From: Streptomyces sp. NRRL F-5135
GTDB lineage: Bacteria; Actinomycetota; Actinomycetes; Streptomycetales; Streptomycetaceae
Assembly (NCBI RefSeq): GCF_000719775.1
Contig: NZ_JOHR01000020.1
Span: 1-64,000, forward strand
DNA length: 64,000 bases
Reading direction: 5' to 3'
The position numbers and the translations under genes are program-made. The notes beneath the pieces are model-generated. The model saw only the letters and a list, made by a program, of their open reading frames with translations, searched no databases and was not told where the DNA came from. Shown here in pieces: positions 8,765-19,182 of this stretch (position 1 is its first letter; each line of letters opens with the position of its first letter).

Positions 8765-11322
8765 GGCGCCCCCTGGTCCACGCCGCGGCCGGACACCGCC
8801 TGGGCTCGGCCGACCCGCGGCAGGAGGGCCCGGCCGACCTCCGGCTGGTGCCCCCGGCGCTGGCGGCCTGGGCCGCGGCGGCCGTCGCCCTCGGCGTACC
8901 CGGCCGCTGGACCGTCGTCGGCACACTGCTCTGCCTGGCGGGCGGCGGGTTCCTGCTGGCGTGGACGGCGGGCCGCCGGCCCCGTGCGGGCGGGCCGCTC
9001 ACCGGTGTGGCGGCCGCGGGCGTCCTGCTCTGCGCGGCGGCCGGGGCGGCGTCCGCGGGGCTGCACGGCGCGGACACCCGCAGGGGGCCGGTTCCGGACC
9101 TCGGGGAGCGGTATGCCCGGGTCACCGCCGAACTGACGGTCACCTCCGACCCACGGGCCACGCGGCCACGGGGCGTCGGGGACCGGACGGCACCGCGGAA
9201 GTACGTGCTGGGCGCCGAGATCACTCGGGTCGGGGCGCCCGGCGGGGCCGTGACCAGCGGCCGGACGCCCGTTCTGGTGGTCGTCACGCCCGGGGAGCAC
9301 GCGGGGCGGTGGCAGCGGCTGTTGCCGTCCACCAGGCTGCGGCTGGCGGGGCGGCTCTCGCCGCCACGGCACGAGGGCGAGCGCCACGCGGCGGTGTTAC
9401 GGGTCACGGGGAGCGGACCACCGTCGGTGATCGGCCGGCCGACGCGTGTGCAGCGCGTCGCGGGCGGGCTCCGCGCGGGGCTGCGCGAGGCGACGGACGG
9501 GCTGGCTCCCGACGCCCGCGCCTTGTTGCCGGGCCTCGTGATCGGAGACACCTCGCGGGTGGAGCCCGAGCTGCACGACGCCTTCACGGCGACCGACCTG
9601 ACGCACTTGCTGGCCGTTTCGGGAAGCAACCTGACCGTCGTGCTCGCCCTGTTGATCGGGCCGCCGGGCCTGGCCATCCGGGCCGAGCGGCGCGGGCTCG
9701 CCCCACGGCTGAGGATTCCCCTGCGGTCCACGGCGCTGCTCGGCGGGGCGCTCACCCTGGCGTTCGTGGTCGTGTGCCGACCGGAGCCCAGCGTGCTGCG
9801 TGCGGCCGCCTGCGGTCTGATCACCCTGCTCGCCCTGGGGACCGGTCGGCGCAGGTCCCTGATCCCGGCCCTGGCCGCCGCCGTCCTGTTGCTGGTGCTC
9901 TACGACCCCTGGCTGGCGCGCGGCTACGGCTTCCTGCTCTCCGTACTGGCGACCGGCGCGCTGCTCACGCTCGCGCCGCGCTGGAGCGCCGCGCTGCGGC
10001 GGCGCGGGGTGCCGGACCGGCTGGCCGAGGCGCTCGCCGCGGCCGGGGCGGCGCAGGCGGTGTGCGCGCCCGTCGTGGCCGTGTTCGCCGCCCGGGTCAG
10101 CCTCGTCGCGATCCCGTGCAATCTGCTGGCCGAGCCGGCGGTGGCGGCGGCCACGGTCCTGGGCTTCGCAGCCCTCGCCCTGGCCCCGGTGGCGCTGCCG
10201 GTGGCCGAGGTGGTGGCCCGGTGCGCCGGCTGGCCCGCGTCCTGGATCGCGACCGTCGCCAGGACCGGGGCCGGGTTGCCGGGAGCCGAGGCCGGCTGGC
10301 CGGGCGGCTGGCGGGGCGGGCTGCTGCTGGCCGCGCTGACCGCGCTCGTCCTGCTCGCCGTCCGACGGGTCCCGCGCCATCCCTGGGCGGCGTGCGCGTG
10401 TGCGGTGCTGCTGTTGCTCGCGGTCCTGCGGCCGCCGCCCGTCACCCGGTTCGTCACCGGCTGGCCGCCGCCCGGGTGGTCGTACGCGATGTGCGACGTC
10501 GGCCAGGGGGACGCGACGGTGCTCGCGGCGGGGGAGCGGACGGCCGTGGTGGTGGACGTGGGGCCCGATCCGGCCGCCGCCGACCGCTGTCTGCGCGAAC
10601 TGGGCGTCACCCGTGTCCCGTTGCTGCTGCTCACCCATTTCCACGCCGACCATGTCGCCGGACTGCCCGGTGCCCTGCGGGGCCGGGCCGTCGGCGCGAT
10701 CCAGACGACGGGCACGCACGTTCCTTCGGGACAAGCGGAGTTCGTCCGCAGGACCGCCGCGGCGGCGGGAGTGCCCGTCGTCCGGGCCGGGGCAGGTGAG
10801 CGGCGTCGGGTCGGACCGCTCAGCTGGTGGGTGCTGTGGCCGTCGGCCGGGGCGGGAGCACCGAGGGCCGTTCCGCCGGAGGCGAACGATTCCAGCGTCA
10901 CGCTGTTCGTACGGATCGACCGGGGGCCCACGCTGCTCCTCCCCGGCGATCTAGAACCACCTGCCCAACGGGCTCTGGCGCGCGCGTATCCGGCGCTGCC
11001 CCCGGTGGACGTCCTGAAGGTCGCGCATCACGGCTCGCCCTTCCAGGACCCGGGCCTGCTGCGTGCGGTCAGGCCACGGCTCGCCCTGATCTCCGCCGGC
11101 CGGAAAAATCCCTACGGGCATCCGGCTCCCCGTACCGTGGCCGCGCTACGGGCCGGGGGAGCCGCGGTGCTGCGCACGGACAGGGACGGCCCGATCGCGG
11201 TGACGGGCAGTGGTGCCGCGCTGCGGGCGGTGCCGCGTGGCCGGGGCGGTCCGGCGGCCGGCGCCCGCGATCCACCGGGCCGGGCACCGCCGGGAGACCC
11301 TGGCGAAGGTCCCGGAGAGTAG
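8761..11322 (+). CDS. comEC: ComEC/Rec2 family DNA-uptake channel protein
   Basis: 853 aa membrane protein, ATG overlapping the comEA stop. Hydrophobic helices fill residues 15-90 and 270-560. The competence-domain signature LLAVSGSNLTVVLALL is near 280. The C-terminal third is a metallo-beta-lactamase domain with THFHADHVAG near 625 and a later AHHGSPFQD motif, the presumed nuclease that degrades the non-transported strand. Family members move single-stranded DNA across the membrane. Streptomyces are not known to be naturally competent, so the role here is inferred. The last 40 residues are Pro/Gly-rich and probably disordered. Confidence 0.93.
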   Translation: MRRPLVHAAAGHRLGSADPRQEGPADLRLVPPALAAWAAAAVALGVPGRWTVVGTLLCLAGGGFLLAWTAGRRPRAGGPLTGVAAAGVLLCAAAGAASAGLHGADTRRGPVPDLGERYARVTAELTVTSDPRATRPRGVGDRTAPRKYVLGAEITRVGAPGGAVTSGRTPVLVVVTPGEHAGRWQRLLPSTRLRLAGRLSPPRHEGERHAAVLRVTGSGPPSVIGRPTRVQRVAGGLRAGLREATDGLAPDARALLPGLVIGDTSRVEPELHDAFTATDLTHLLAVSGSNLTVVLALLIGPPGLAIRAERRGLAPRLRIPLRSTALLGGALTLAFVVVCRPEPSVLRAAACGLITLLALGTGRRRSLIPALAAAVLLLVLYDPWLARGYGFLLSVLATGALLTLAPRWSAALRRRGVPDRLAEALAAAGAAQAVCAPVVAVFAARVSLVAIPCNLLAEPAVAAATVLGFAALALAPVALPVAEVVARCAGWPASWIATVARTGAGLPGAEAGWPGGWRGGLLLAALTALVLLAVRRVPRHPWAACACAVLLLLAVLRPPPVTRFVTGWPPPGWSYAMCDVGQGDATVLAAGERTAVVVDVGPDPAAADRCLRELGVTRVPLLLLTHFHADHVAGLPGALRGRAVGAIQTTGTHVPSGQAEFVRRTAAAAGVPVVRAGAGERRRVGPLSWWVLWPSAGAGAPRAVPPEANDSSVTLFVRIDRGPTLLLPGDLEPPAQRALARAYPALPPVDVLKVAHHGSPFQDPGLLRAVRPRLALISAGRKNPYGHPAPRTVAALRAGGAAVLRTDRDGPIAVTGSGAALRAVPRGRGGPAAGARDPPGRAPPGDPGEGPGE

Positions 11323-11515
11323 TCCCGGGGAGGGGGTCCGGAACGGTGCGTAACGCCCGAGGAGGGCTACTGGCGGTAGTTTGCCTCGAACGGGGCAAGA
11401 GTGATCGAATGCCTATTCGTCATGGGCCGCCGTCCGATCCGGTGCCTACCTCGGCGCCGAGCAGTCCTGCCGTGTGCGGCCACGCCGATTCCGATCGCAC
11501 AGGGGTACGCACGCC

Positions 11516-12409
11516 ATGATCAGCCGCCTTCTCGGCAGACGGTCCGCCGCTCGCGACAGACACAACCCGCTCGCGGGACTGTCCGTGCCACCCGGTGCGG
11601 GCCTACTCACCTGCCGGGTCCTCGATCCCGTCGGCGAGCCGGTGGGCCAGGCCGAGTTCACGGTGAACGACAGCAACGGCCGCAAGATCGTGAGCGGTGA
11701 GACCGACCCGTTCGGGACGCTGGTGGCGCTGGTGCCCTTCGGCGAGTACCGGCTGGCCGTCTCCGCCGAGAGCTTCGTGCCGTACCGGGGCAACGTGTGG
11801 ATCACCGACGGCGGGCAGCCGGCGGGGCTCGGGGACGTCGTCCTCCAGATAGCCCCCTCGCTCCCGCTGCCCCGTCCGGGCGACTGGGAGATAGAACCGG
11901 CCCACTCGCGGATCGGTTTCATCGCCCGGCACATCGGACTGGCCCGGGTCCACGGCCGGTTCGACAACTTCGCGGGGGCGATCCGCGTCGGCGAGACGAT
12001 GGAGCAGTCGGCGATGCACGTCGTGATCGGTGCCGCGTCGATCGACACGAGCGTGCGGATGCGGGACGACCATCTGCGCTCCGCCGACTTCCTCGACGTG
12101 GAGAACTATCCGACGCTGGAGTTCTACAGCGACCGTTTCACCCACCGGGGCGGCAACAACTGGGCCATCACCGGGGCGCTCACCCTGCACGGTGTGACCC
12201 GTACGGTCACGCTGGACGCGCAGTACCTCGGCATCGGCAACGGGATGGAGGGGGAGACGCGGGCCGCCGTGCGGGCCAGTACCGAACTGCACCGGGAGGA
12301 CTACACCGTCAACTGGCAGTCCATGCTGGCGCGGGGCATCGCGGTGGTCGGCTCCAGCATCAAGGTCGAGCTGGACATCCAGATCGTGCCCAAGGCGGAC
12401 CGGGCCTGA
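11516..12409 (+). CDS. YceI family protein with N-terminal carboxypeptidase-regulatory-like domain
   Basis: 297 aa from ATG 11516 with AGGGG 8-9 nt upstream. Residues 20-110 resemble a transthyretin-like beta domain (GEPVGQAEFTV, then DPFGTLVALVPFGEYRL). From about 123 the YceI lipocalin-like domain begins (WEIEPAHSRIGFIARHIGL), with the conserved SIDTS and DHLRSADFLDVENYP motifs. YceI proteins bind isoprenoid or lipid ligands in a beta-barrel. No signal peptide is visible, so this copy looks cytoplasmic, unlike E. coli YceI. An upstream in-frame start at 11474 has poorer context. Confidence 0.9.
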   Translation: MISRLLGRRSAARDRHNPLAGLSVPPGAGLLTCRVLDPVGEPVGQAEFTVNDSNGRKIVSGETDPFGTLVALVPFGEYRLAVSAESFVPYRGNVWITDGGQPAGLGDVVLQIAPSLPLPRPGDWEIEPAHSRIGFIARHIGLARVHGRFDNFAGAIRVGETMEQSAMHVVIGAASIDTSVRMRDDHLRSADFLDVENYPTLEFYSDRFTHRGGNNWAITGALTLHGVTRTVTLDAQYLGIGNGMEGETRAAVRASTELHREDYTVNWQSMLARGIAVVGSSIKVELDIQIVPKADRA

Positions 12410-12459
12410 GCGGTGCCGGGCCGGCCGGACGCGTCGGCGGTGCTGGGAGAATCACGACC

Positions 12460-12705
12460 GTGAGCGATGTGAGACATGTGCTGGTGCTGCCCGACCGTGA
12501 CGCGGCGGAGGAGGTGGCGGAGGCCCTCGGCGAACGGTTCGGGGTGACCGACGAGCCTCAGCTGGTCCGGGACGCGCTGGCCGGGGAGGACGACGCCGAG
12601 GACGCCCAGTGGCTGGTGGTGGTCGAGGACCCGGAGGCGCGGATGGACGCGGCCGCGCTGGACGCGTTCGTGGCGGACTGGGAAGGCTGGCGGGAAGTCC
12701 CGTAG
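12460..12705 (+). CDS. Small acidic conserved protein, unknown function
   Basis: 81 aa, GTG start 12460, reading MSDVRHVLVLPDRD. The -10-like GAGAAT (12447-12452) is 7 nt before the GTG and no Shine-Dalgarno is present, so it looks leaderless. The protein is rich in Asp, Glu, Ala and Val with predicted alpha/beta character and ends DWEGWREVP. It sits just before holA in the same direction. No function is recognised. Confidence 0.75.
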   Translation: MSDVRHVLVLPDRDAAEEVAEALGERFGVTDEPQLVRDALAGEDDAEDAQWLVVVEDPEARMDAAALDAFVADWEGWREVP

Positions 12706-12866
12706 CCCGCCGCCATGGCTCCGGCCGCTCGTCGGCCGGAGCCAGGCGGGCGGCTGCCGGCCGGGCGGGCTGTTCGCAGCGGAGGCGTTCGCCCGCCCCC
12801 GCGGTTGCGTGTACGCGTGCCCGGGCCGGACGTGGCTGTCGGTGGGCCATGAGATCGTGGACGGCG

Positions 12867-13859
12867 ATGGCCACGAGAAAAGCTTCCACCGACGATCCGC
12901 TCGCCCCGCTCACGCTCGCCGTGGGGCAGGAGGACCTGCTGCTCGACCGCGCCGTGCGGCAGGTGGTCGCGGCGGCCCGAGCCGCCGACGCCGACACGGA
13001 CGTGCGCGACCTCACCGCCGACCAGCTCCAGCCGGGCACGCTCGCCGAACTGACCAGCCCGTCGCTGTTCGCCGAGCGCAAGGTCGTGGTCGTACGCGAC
13101 GCGCAGGACCTGTCGGCCGACTCGGTCAAGGACGTCAAGGCGTATCTCGGCGCCCCGGTCGAGGAGATCACCCTCGTCCTGCTGCACGCCGGAGGCGCCA
13201 AGGGCAAGGGCCTGCTGGACGCGGCGCGGAAGGCGGGCGCGCGCGAGGTCGCGTGTCCCAGAACGACCAAGCCGGCCGAGCGGCTGACCTTCGTCCGGTC
13301 CGAGTTCCGCGCGCTGGGCCGGTCGGCCACGCCCGAGGCGTGCCAGGCCCTGGTCGACTCCATCGGCAGTGACCTGCGGGAGCTGGCGAGCGCCGTCTCC
13401 CAGCTCGTGGCGGACATCGAGGGCACGATCGACGAGGCCGTGGTCGGCCGCTACTACACCGGCCGGGCGGAGGCTTCCAGCTTCACCGTGGCCGACCGCG
13501 CCGTGGAGGGCCGGGTGGCCGAGGCCCTCGAAGCGCTGCGCTGGTCGCTGTCCACCGGTGTGGCGCCGGTCCTGATCACCAGCGCCCTCGCCCAGGGCGT
13601 CCGCGCCATCGGCAAGCTCTCCTCCGCCCGGGGCGGCCGCCCCGCCGACCTGGCCCGGGAGCTGGGCATGCCGCCATGGAAGATCGACCGGGTGCGGCAG
13701 CAGATGCGCGGCTGGAGCCCGGACGGTGTGGCCGTGGCGCTGCGGGCCGTGGCGGAGGCCGACGAGGGCGTCAAGGGCGGCGGGGACGATCCGGAGTACG
13801 CGCTGGAGAAGGCGGTCGTCACGGTCGCCCGAGCGGCCCGCTCCGGCCGCGCGCGCTGA
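12867..13859 (+). CDS. holA: DNA polymerase III delta subunit
   Basis: 330 aa, start ATG 12867 giving MATRKASTDDPLAPL; an earlier in-frame ATG at 12849 adds six residues and is possible. HolA opens the beta sliding clamp within the clamp-loader complex. The N-terminal AAA-like fold begins TLAVGQEDLLLDRAV. The clamp-contact region SPSLFAERKVVVVRDAQ is near 65. The C-terminal collar domain contains FTVADRAVEGRVAEALEAL. Length is typical. A strong hairpin separates it from rpsT on the other strand. Confidence 0.93.
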   Translation: MATRKASTDDPLAPLTLAVGQEDLLLDRAVRQVVAAARAADADTDVRDLTADQLQPGTLAELTSPSLFAERKVVVVRDAQDLSADSVKDVKAYLGAPVEEITLVLLHAGGAKGKGLLDAARKAGAREVACPRTTKPAERLTFVRSEFRALGRSATPEACQALVDSIGSDLRELASAVSQLVADIEGTIDEAVVGRYYTGRAEASSFTVADRAVEGRVAEALEALRWSLSTGVAPVLITSALAQGVRAIGKLSSARGGRPADLARELGMPPWKIDRVRQQMRGWSPDGVAVALRAVAEADEGVKGGGDDPEYALEKAVVTVARAARSGRAR

Positions 13860-13888
13860 GCCGTCGCCGGCCCCTGGTCCGGAACAGC

Positions 13889-13935
13889 CACGGGCCCCGG
13901 TGCCACCCTGGGGAAGGGCGGCACCGGGGCCCGTG
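13889..13935. terminator. Perfect 16-bp hairpin closing holA
   Basis: Arms 13889-13904 and 13920-13935 (CACGGGCCCCGGTGCC and its exact complement) flank a 15-nt loop. It lies between convergent holA and rpsT, and could serve both. Confidence 0.8.
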
Positions 13936-13951
13936 ACATCAACAGTCTGTT

Positions 13952-13992
13952 GAACTCGCACCCGCGTGGCGAACGCTGTCGCGTGCGAGTTC
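13952..13992. terminator. Second hairpin downstream of rpsT
   Basis: GAACTCGCAC (13952-13961) and GTGCGAGTTC (13983-13992) are perfect 10-bp arms with a 21-nt loop, 68 nt beyond the rpsT stop on the minus strand. Probably the rpsT-side terminator. Confidence 0.5.
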
Positions 13993-14059
13993 GGGGGCGC
14001 CGGTCAGGAGCGGTAGAGAGGGCCCGCTGAGTCCCTTCCGGCGGTCAGATCAACTGCGC

Positions 14060-14326
14060 TCAGCCCTGGAGGGAGGCAACCTTGGAGGCCAGCGCCGACT
14101 TCTTGTTGGCGGCGGCGTTCTTGTGGATGACGCCCTTCGAGGCAGCCTTGTCGAGCTTGCGGGACGCCTCACGAGCGGCCGCGGTGGCCTTCTCGACGTC
14201 GCCCGCCGCGACGGCCTCGCGGGTCTTGCGGATCGCGGTCTTGAGCGACGACTTGACAGCCTTGTTGCGCAGGCGTGCCTTCTCGTTGGTCTTGTTCCGC
14301 TTGATCTGGGACTTGATGTTCGCCAC
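14060..14326 (-). CDS. rpsT: 30S ribosomal protein S20
   Basis: 88 aa, [25 protein letters not shown] start. This is the very basic helical bundle protein that binds the 5' domain of 16S rRNA. Start and length agree with the bS20 family. It is single, divergent from lepA with a 347-bp gap, and convergent with holA behind two hairpins. bS20 is often autoregulated at translation in other bacteria; nothing specific to that is visible here. Confidence 0.97.
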   Translation of the reverse strand: MANIKSQIKRNKTNEKARLRNKAVKSSLKTAIRKTREAVAAGDVEKATAAAREASRKLDKAASKGVIHKNAAANKKSALASKVASLQG

Positions 14327-14673
14327 GTTATGAGCCTTTTCAGCTTTGGTTTGAGCCTGGTGTCAGCTTCGATCGCGCCGTGCCGCACCCGCCGGGCCCG
14401 CCGAGCTTGTCCTGCTTGGGCTGCTCGTCGTGCTTGACGTGGTGCCGAGCCGGTCGCGTGTGCCGCGGTCTGCTCGACGTGGTGCCTCACGATGCGTCGT
14501 ATCGAACCGGTCCCGGGCCGAGACGGCACGGGACGCAGCTGTTCAGGCTAGCAGTGACCCCGCGACCGGCCCAAACCGGTCGCAGTCCCGCCTCCATGGG
14601 ACCATGGAGCCTACGTATCGATCCGAGTCGACCCGAGACGAGACGCCGCGCGTCTCAAGAATCAGGACCCTGC
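14327..14673. other. Divergent rpsT/lepA intergenic region
   Basis: 347 bp with no gene. It must hold the rpsT 5' leader and both promoters, but no convincing -35/-10 pair stands out. It contains a direct repeat of GACGTGGTGCC (about 14437 and 14475). There is also a perfect 8-bp inverted repeat CTCCATGG / CCATGGAG at 14592-14609, 65 nt before the lepA start. Confidence 0.5.
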
Positions 14674-16545
<1,872 letters not shown>

Positions 16546-16570
16546 AAAGCGACGCGGGAACGAGTCTTCG

Positions 16571-16612
16571 GGGGGAAGGGTCCCGGCGCCACGGCGCGGG
16601 GGCCCTTCCCCC
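16571..16612 (+). terminator. lepA terminator hairpin
   Basis: GGGGGAAGGG (16571-16580) pairs with CCCTTCCCCC (16603-16612). The inside continues as CCCG/GGCGC-type pairing with one bulge. It begins 26 nt after the lepA stop. Confidence 0.75.
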
Positions 16613-16656
16613 TTACGCGACGGGCGAGCGCCCCTTAGTCTGTGCGCACCCGTGGT

Positions 16657-16731
16657 AGTTACCCGTCAGTTAGTTACCCGCCAGTCAATTACCGGTCGGT
16701 TGGTTGCCGGCAGGGTCATTCACTCGTCAGT
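16657..16731. repeat. Five 15-bp tandem units before the acyl-CoA synthetase gene
   Basis: Units begin at 16657, 16672, 16687, 16702 and 16717, with exact 15-bp period and core (A/G)(G/A)TTACC(C/G)G(T/C)C, decaying toward the last copy. They lie 33-107 nt upstream of the GTG. This could be an operator array or the spacer between promoter elements; no matching regulator is nearby. Confidence 0.65.
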
Positions 16732-16763
16732 CACGCAGCGCGGAGCCGGCCCCGGAGGATGTC

Positions 16764-18653
16764 GTGAGCGACACACAGAACGTGATCGAGAACCGGCCGC
16801 CCTCGGTGGCGGCCCTCTTCATTGAGCGCGTGGCGGCCACGCCGGACGGGGAGGCCTACCGCTATCCGGTTCCGCCGGCCGGTGGCCAGGGGCCCTCGGA
16901 GTGGCGCTCGCTGAGCTGGGCGCGGGCCGCGGAGCGGGTGTACACGATCGCCGCCGGCCTCATCGCCCTCGGCGTCCGGCCGGAGGAGCGGGTCGCGCTC
17001 GCCGCCGCCACCCGCGTCGAATGGATCCTCGCGGACCTCGGTGTGATGTGCGCGGGCGCCGCCACCACCACGGTCTACCCCTCCACCAACGCCGAGGAAT
17101 CCGCGTACATCCTCGCCGACTCCGGGAGCCGGGTGCTGATCGCGGAGGACGCCGCCCAGCTGGCCAAGGCGCGGGAGCGCCGGGCCGAGCTGCCGGACCT
17201 CGCGCACGTCGTCGTGATCGAGTCCGCCGACGCGCTGCCGGCCGAGGGCGACCCGGAGGGCTGGGTGCTCTCCCTGGCCGATCTGGAGGCGCGCGGCTCG
17301 GAGTACCTGGTCGAGCACCCGGAGATCGTCAAGGAGCGGGTCGGCGCCATCACCTCCACCCAGCTCGCCACCGTCATCTACACCTCCGGTACGACCGGCC
17401 GCCCCAAGGGCGTACGGCTGCCGCACGACAGCTGGTCGTACATGGCCCGCGCCATCGAGGCGACCGGCCTGGTCGCCTCCGACGACGTGCAGTACCTGTG
17501 GCTGCCGCTCGCGCACGTCTTCGGCAAGGTGCTCACCTCCGGGCAGATCGCGGTCGGCCACGTCACGGCCGTCGACGGCCGGGTCGACAAGATCATCGAG
17601 AATCTGCCCGTGGTCCGGCCGACCTACATGGCGGCCGTGCCCCGCATCTTCGAGAAGGTCTACAACGGGGTCGCCGCCAAGGCCAGGGCCGGCGGGCCCG
17701 CCAAGTACAAGATCTTCACCTGGGCGGCCGGCGTCGCCCGCGAGTACGCCAAGGCCGCCCAGGAGAACTTCCGCCGCACGGGCACCCGGTCCGTGCCGTT
17801 CGCCCTCGGCGCGAAGCACCGGGTGGCGGACGCGCTGGTGTACGCCAAGCTGCGCGAGGCGTTCGGCGGCCGGCTGCGTGCGGCCATCTCCGGCTCCGCG
17901 GCGCTCGCGCCCGACATCGGCTACTTCTTCTCCGGCGCGGGGATCCACATCCTGGAGGGATACGGCCTGACGGAGACCAGCGCGGCCAGCTTCGTCAACC
18001 CGGGCGAGGCGTACCGCACCGGTACGGTCGGCAAGCCGCTGCCCGGTACGGAGGTACGGATCGCCGACGACGGCGAGATCCTGCTGCGCAGCCCGGGCGT
18101 GATGTCCGGGTACCACGGGCTGCCCGAGCAGACCGCGCGGGTGCTGGAGCCCGACGGCTGGTTCCACACCGGGGACATCGGCGAACTGTCCGTCGACGGC
18201 TATCTGCGGATCACCGACCGCAAGAAGGACCTCATCAAGACGTCGGGCGGCAAGTACATCGCCCCGGCCGAGATCGAGGGCCAGTTCAAGGCGGTGTGCC
18301 CGTTCGTCTCCAACATCCTGGTGCACGGGGCGGGCCGTAACTTCTGTACGGCGCTGATCGCGCTGGACGAGGCCGCGATCATGGAGTGGGCGGCCGAGAA
18401 CGGGCTGGGGGGCAGGTCGTACGCCGAGGTGGTCGCCTCCCGGCGGACCGTGGAACTCGTCGACGGCTATGTGCGGCGGCTCAACGAAGGGCTCCAGCGC
18501 TGGCAGACCATCAAGAAGTTCCGGCTGCTGCCGCGCGACCTGGACGTCGAGCACGGCGAGCTGACGCCGAGCCTGAAGCTCAAGAGGAGAGTGGTCGAGC
18601 AGGAGTACGAGGTCCTGATCGCGGAGATGTACGAGGGCGCGCGGGAGGCCTGA
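16764..18653 (+). CDS. Long-chain fatty acid-CoA ligase (AMP-forming)
   Basis: 629 aa adenylate-forming enzyme. GTG 16764 has CGGAGGA 4 nt upstream and gives MSDTQNVIENRPPSVAALF. The phosphate-binding loop YTSGTTGRPKGVRL is near 205, the A5 motif GYGLTETSA near 398, and the C-terminal hinge and A10-type lysine region DRKKDLIKTSGGKYIAP near 484. It activates fatty acids to acyl-CoA via acyl-AMP for lipid synthesis or beta-oxidation. It stands alone between lepA and the SpoIIE-type gene. Chain-length preference cannot be read from sequence. Confidence 0.93.
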   Translation: MSDTQNVIENRPPSVAALFIERVAATPDGEAYRYPVPPAGGQGPSEWRSLSWARAAERVYTIAAGLIALGVRPEERVALAAATRVEWILADLGVMCAGAATTTVYPSTNAEESAYILADSGSRVLIAEDAAQLAKARERRAELPDLAHVVVIESADALPAEGDPEGWVLSLADLEARGSEYLVEHPEIVKERVGAITSTQLATVIYTSGTTGRPKGVRLPHDSWSYMARAIEATGLVASDDVQYLWLPLAHVFGKVLTSGQIAVGHVTAVDGRVDKIIENLPVVRPTYMAAVPRIFEKVYNGVAAKARAGGPAKYKIFTWAAGVAREYAKAAQENFRRTGTRSVPFALGAKHRVADALVYAKLREAFGGRLRAAISGSAALAPDIGYFFSGAGIHILEGYGLTETSAASFVNPGEAYRTGTVGKPLPGTEVRIADDGEILLRSPGVMSGYHGLPEQTARVLEPDGWFHTGDIGELSVDGYLRITDRKKDLIKTSGGKYIAPAEIEGQFKAVCPFVSNILVHGAGRNFCTALIALDEAAIMEWAAENGLGGRSYAEVVASRRTVELVDGYVRRLNEGLQRWQTIKKFRLLPRDLDVEHGELTPSLKLKRRVVEQEYEVLIAEMYEGAREA

Positions 18654-18657
18654 CGAG

Positions 18658-18685
18658 CGGGGGGCATCGGTTCGCACCGCCCCCG
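18658..18685 (+). terminator. Hairpin downstream of acyl-CoA ligase
   Basis: CGGGGGG (18658-18664) pairs with CCCCCG (18680-18685), and CGGT pairs with ACCG around a TCGC loop, with a small bulge. It begins a few bases after the stop. Confidence 0.5.
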
Positions 18686-19182
18686 GAGCGTACGGTCCGC
18701 GGCCCGTGTCGCCCGGGGGCGTACCGCCGCGTGCGTAGGGTCGGTGGTCGTTGGCGCGTCGGGTGTCGTGCGGTCCTGGGGTGAGTTGCCTCCGTCTTGT
18801 GCCGTTCCCCGTCGTACCGCGTGGTGCGTAGCGAGTCCCGTCCATCCGGTACGGCCGCGGTGCGTGCCGCCTCCGGCTCGTACCGTACGGCGCCCGTACC
18901 GCCGCGGGTCGTGGCTCGTCGGCGTACGCCCCGTGCCCGTACCGTTCTGCCCGTACCGCACCGCTCCGCCGTCCCGCCTCCGGTCCCGTTCCGCGGTCGG
19001 GCCCCTTTTTGGAACACCGTGTCCTACGGTTCGTGACCGGGTTGTCGCCCGGGGCGTGCGCTACCACCAAACCTTGGTCAATATCTGCCCACTTCCATGA
19101 CCCGGCGCGTATGGCCGCCTTCCGTCTGTCACTCTGGCGGGATCGTAAGCGGCACATCGCCAGAACCGGATCAGGAGCCGCA
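18686..19182. other. Intergenic region, CGTACCG-rich
   Basis: About 500 bp without a convincing gene; possible frames are low-complexity Arg/Pro/Ser. CGTACCG or its complement occurs repeatedly between 18720 and 18965, a simple-sequence bias without fixed period. The last 120 bp change texture and are less GC-rich, including CTTGGTCAATATCTG near 19074. This probably contains the promoter of the downstream phosphatase gene. Confidence 0.4.
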
